Source: Mimosa pudica
Taxonomy: Eukaryota; Streptophyta; Magnoliopsida; Fabales; Fabaceae
DNA: 64,000 bases
Direction of reading: 5' to 3'
Assembly (NCBI GenBank): GCA_029929735.1
Contig: JAKELP010000045.1
Coordinates: forward strand, 4,417,001 to 4,481,000
Below the pieces are notes generated by a model. It made no database searches. It was not told the origin of the DNA and saw only the letters and a program-made list of their open reading frames with translations. The number at the start of each line of letters is the position of its first letter. The first letter of the stretch is position 1. The translations under genes were made by a program, and so were the position numbers. Of the stretch, positions 63,604-64,000 are shown one piece after another.

Positions 63604-64000
63604 TAACTATTGAAAAGGTCACAAATGATCCTCAACTCTTGGGAATGAGATAGATAAAAATAAGATTAGCCTTGAAAAGTCCAAAATACCCTTATAAAAA
63701 TAAAACTGAAAACAACAGTTGTGCATGGTCTAAATGACCTTATAAGGAGTTGTCTGTGTACAATGGTGGCCACCAACACACATCAATGCACCATCAACTC
63801 CTATTCGAATCCCCCTCCTCAGCCACACATCATCAAAGTTTGAAGTTGCAAGGGTGGTGGAGACAAAAAATGTGTTTATTTTTATTTTTCATAAGGGTAT
63901 TTTGGACTTTTCATGTGTAATATTATCGTCATATTAGTGAAATATCATTTTTGATCCCATGGCTAAAAAATGAGGATCATTTGTGACATTTTCAATAGTT
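63604..64000. mobile_element. Foldback (MITE-like) element cut by the window end
   Basis: AACTATTGAAAAGGTCACAA at the left is mirrored by the last bases of the window; inner arms AAAAGTCCAAAATACCCTTA and TAAGGGTATTTTGGACTTTT also pair. The true right end and target duplication lie outside. Confidence 0.75.

Noticed and set aside
59671..64000. Search for the missing CACTA right terminus and transposase N terminus
   Set aside because: Minus-strand translation just right of 59670 does not resemble the transposase, and no TAGTG end with matching subterminal repeats was seen.

Overview
This window is plant nuclear DNA, almost certainly from a flowering plant and probably a eudicot. Every recognisable piece is a plant transposable element: Ty1/copia and Ty3/gypsy-type LTR retrotransposons, a CACTA element, Mutator-like (MULE) and Stowaway MITEs, a Pack-MULE and a tRNA-derived SINE. 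I found no complete host gene, rRNA or tRNA. I cannot name the species; AT-rich intergenic DNA with very long LTRs would suit a legume, but that is a guess.

Layout. 1-4436: the 3' part of a copia element with an intact gag-pol reading frame and its 3' LTR, inserted in a much longer LTR whose remainder runs to 5744. 5745-6544: spacer with a MULE MITE and a Stowaway MITE. 6545-22197: a large non-coding (LARD-like) retrotransposon. Its left LTR is a chimera into which part of another LTR was inserted, its internal domain is 13801-16804, and its right LTR (16805-22197) carries a 938-bp MULE MITE. 22684-24008: a Pack-MULE carrying a captured, internally deleted receptor-kinase fragment and G-rich 88-bp repeats. 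24019-27677: AT-rich intergenic DNA with one SINE. 27678 to about 45193: a dismantled CACTA transposon with two decayed convergent genes. A solo LTR (28173-31922) sits in the leader of the plus-strand gene, and a very young gag-only copia derivative (34791-44407) sits in the minus-strand transposase. 45194-59670: a minus-strand gypsy-like remnant split by an intact, young LARD-like element (46509-58402) with two 4.8-kb LTRs and a perfect TACTC target duplication. 59671-64000: intergenic DNA with a diverged tandem array of about 190-bp units, a MULE MITE inside it, and a foldback element cut by the window end.

The most interesting signal is the organisation of the giant LTRs. Four families (here A1, A2, B and C) share an architecture although much of their sequence differs: TGTAACATCC start, TATA box, GC/CT-rich leader with a consensus splice donor, a long T/G-rich intron-like stretch, a conserved ACGAGAGAGACGTT-like block, a run of hairpins (some with compensatory changes between families), a consensus splice acceptor, then a final array of three or four hairpins with related stems just before the LTR end. 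These elements encode no protein that I can find. The conserved pairing suggests selection on RNA structure, perhaps for packaging, dimerisation or 3'-end formation by proteins supplied by an autonomous partner.

Order of events from nesting: the CACTA element is oldest; the solo LTR, the gypsy-like element and the gag-only element then entered or abutted it; LARD B entered the gypsy-like element; the gag-only element, with LTRs that look identical apart from one homopolymer base, is the most recent.
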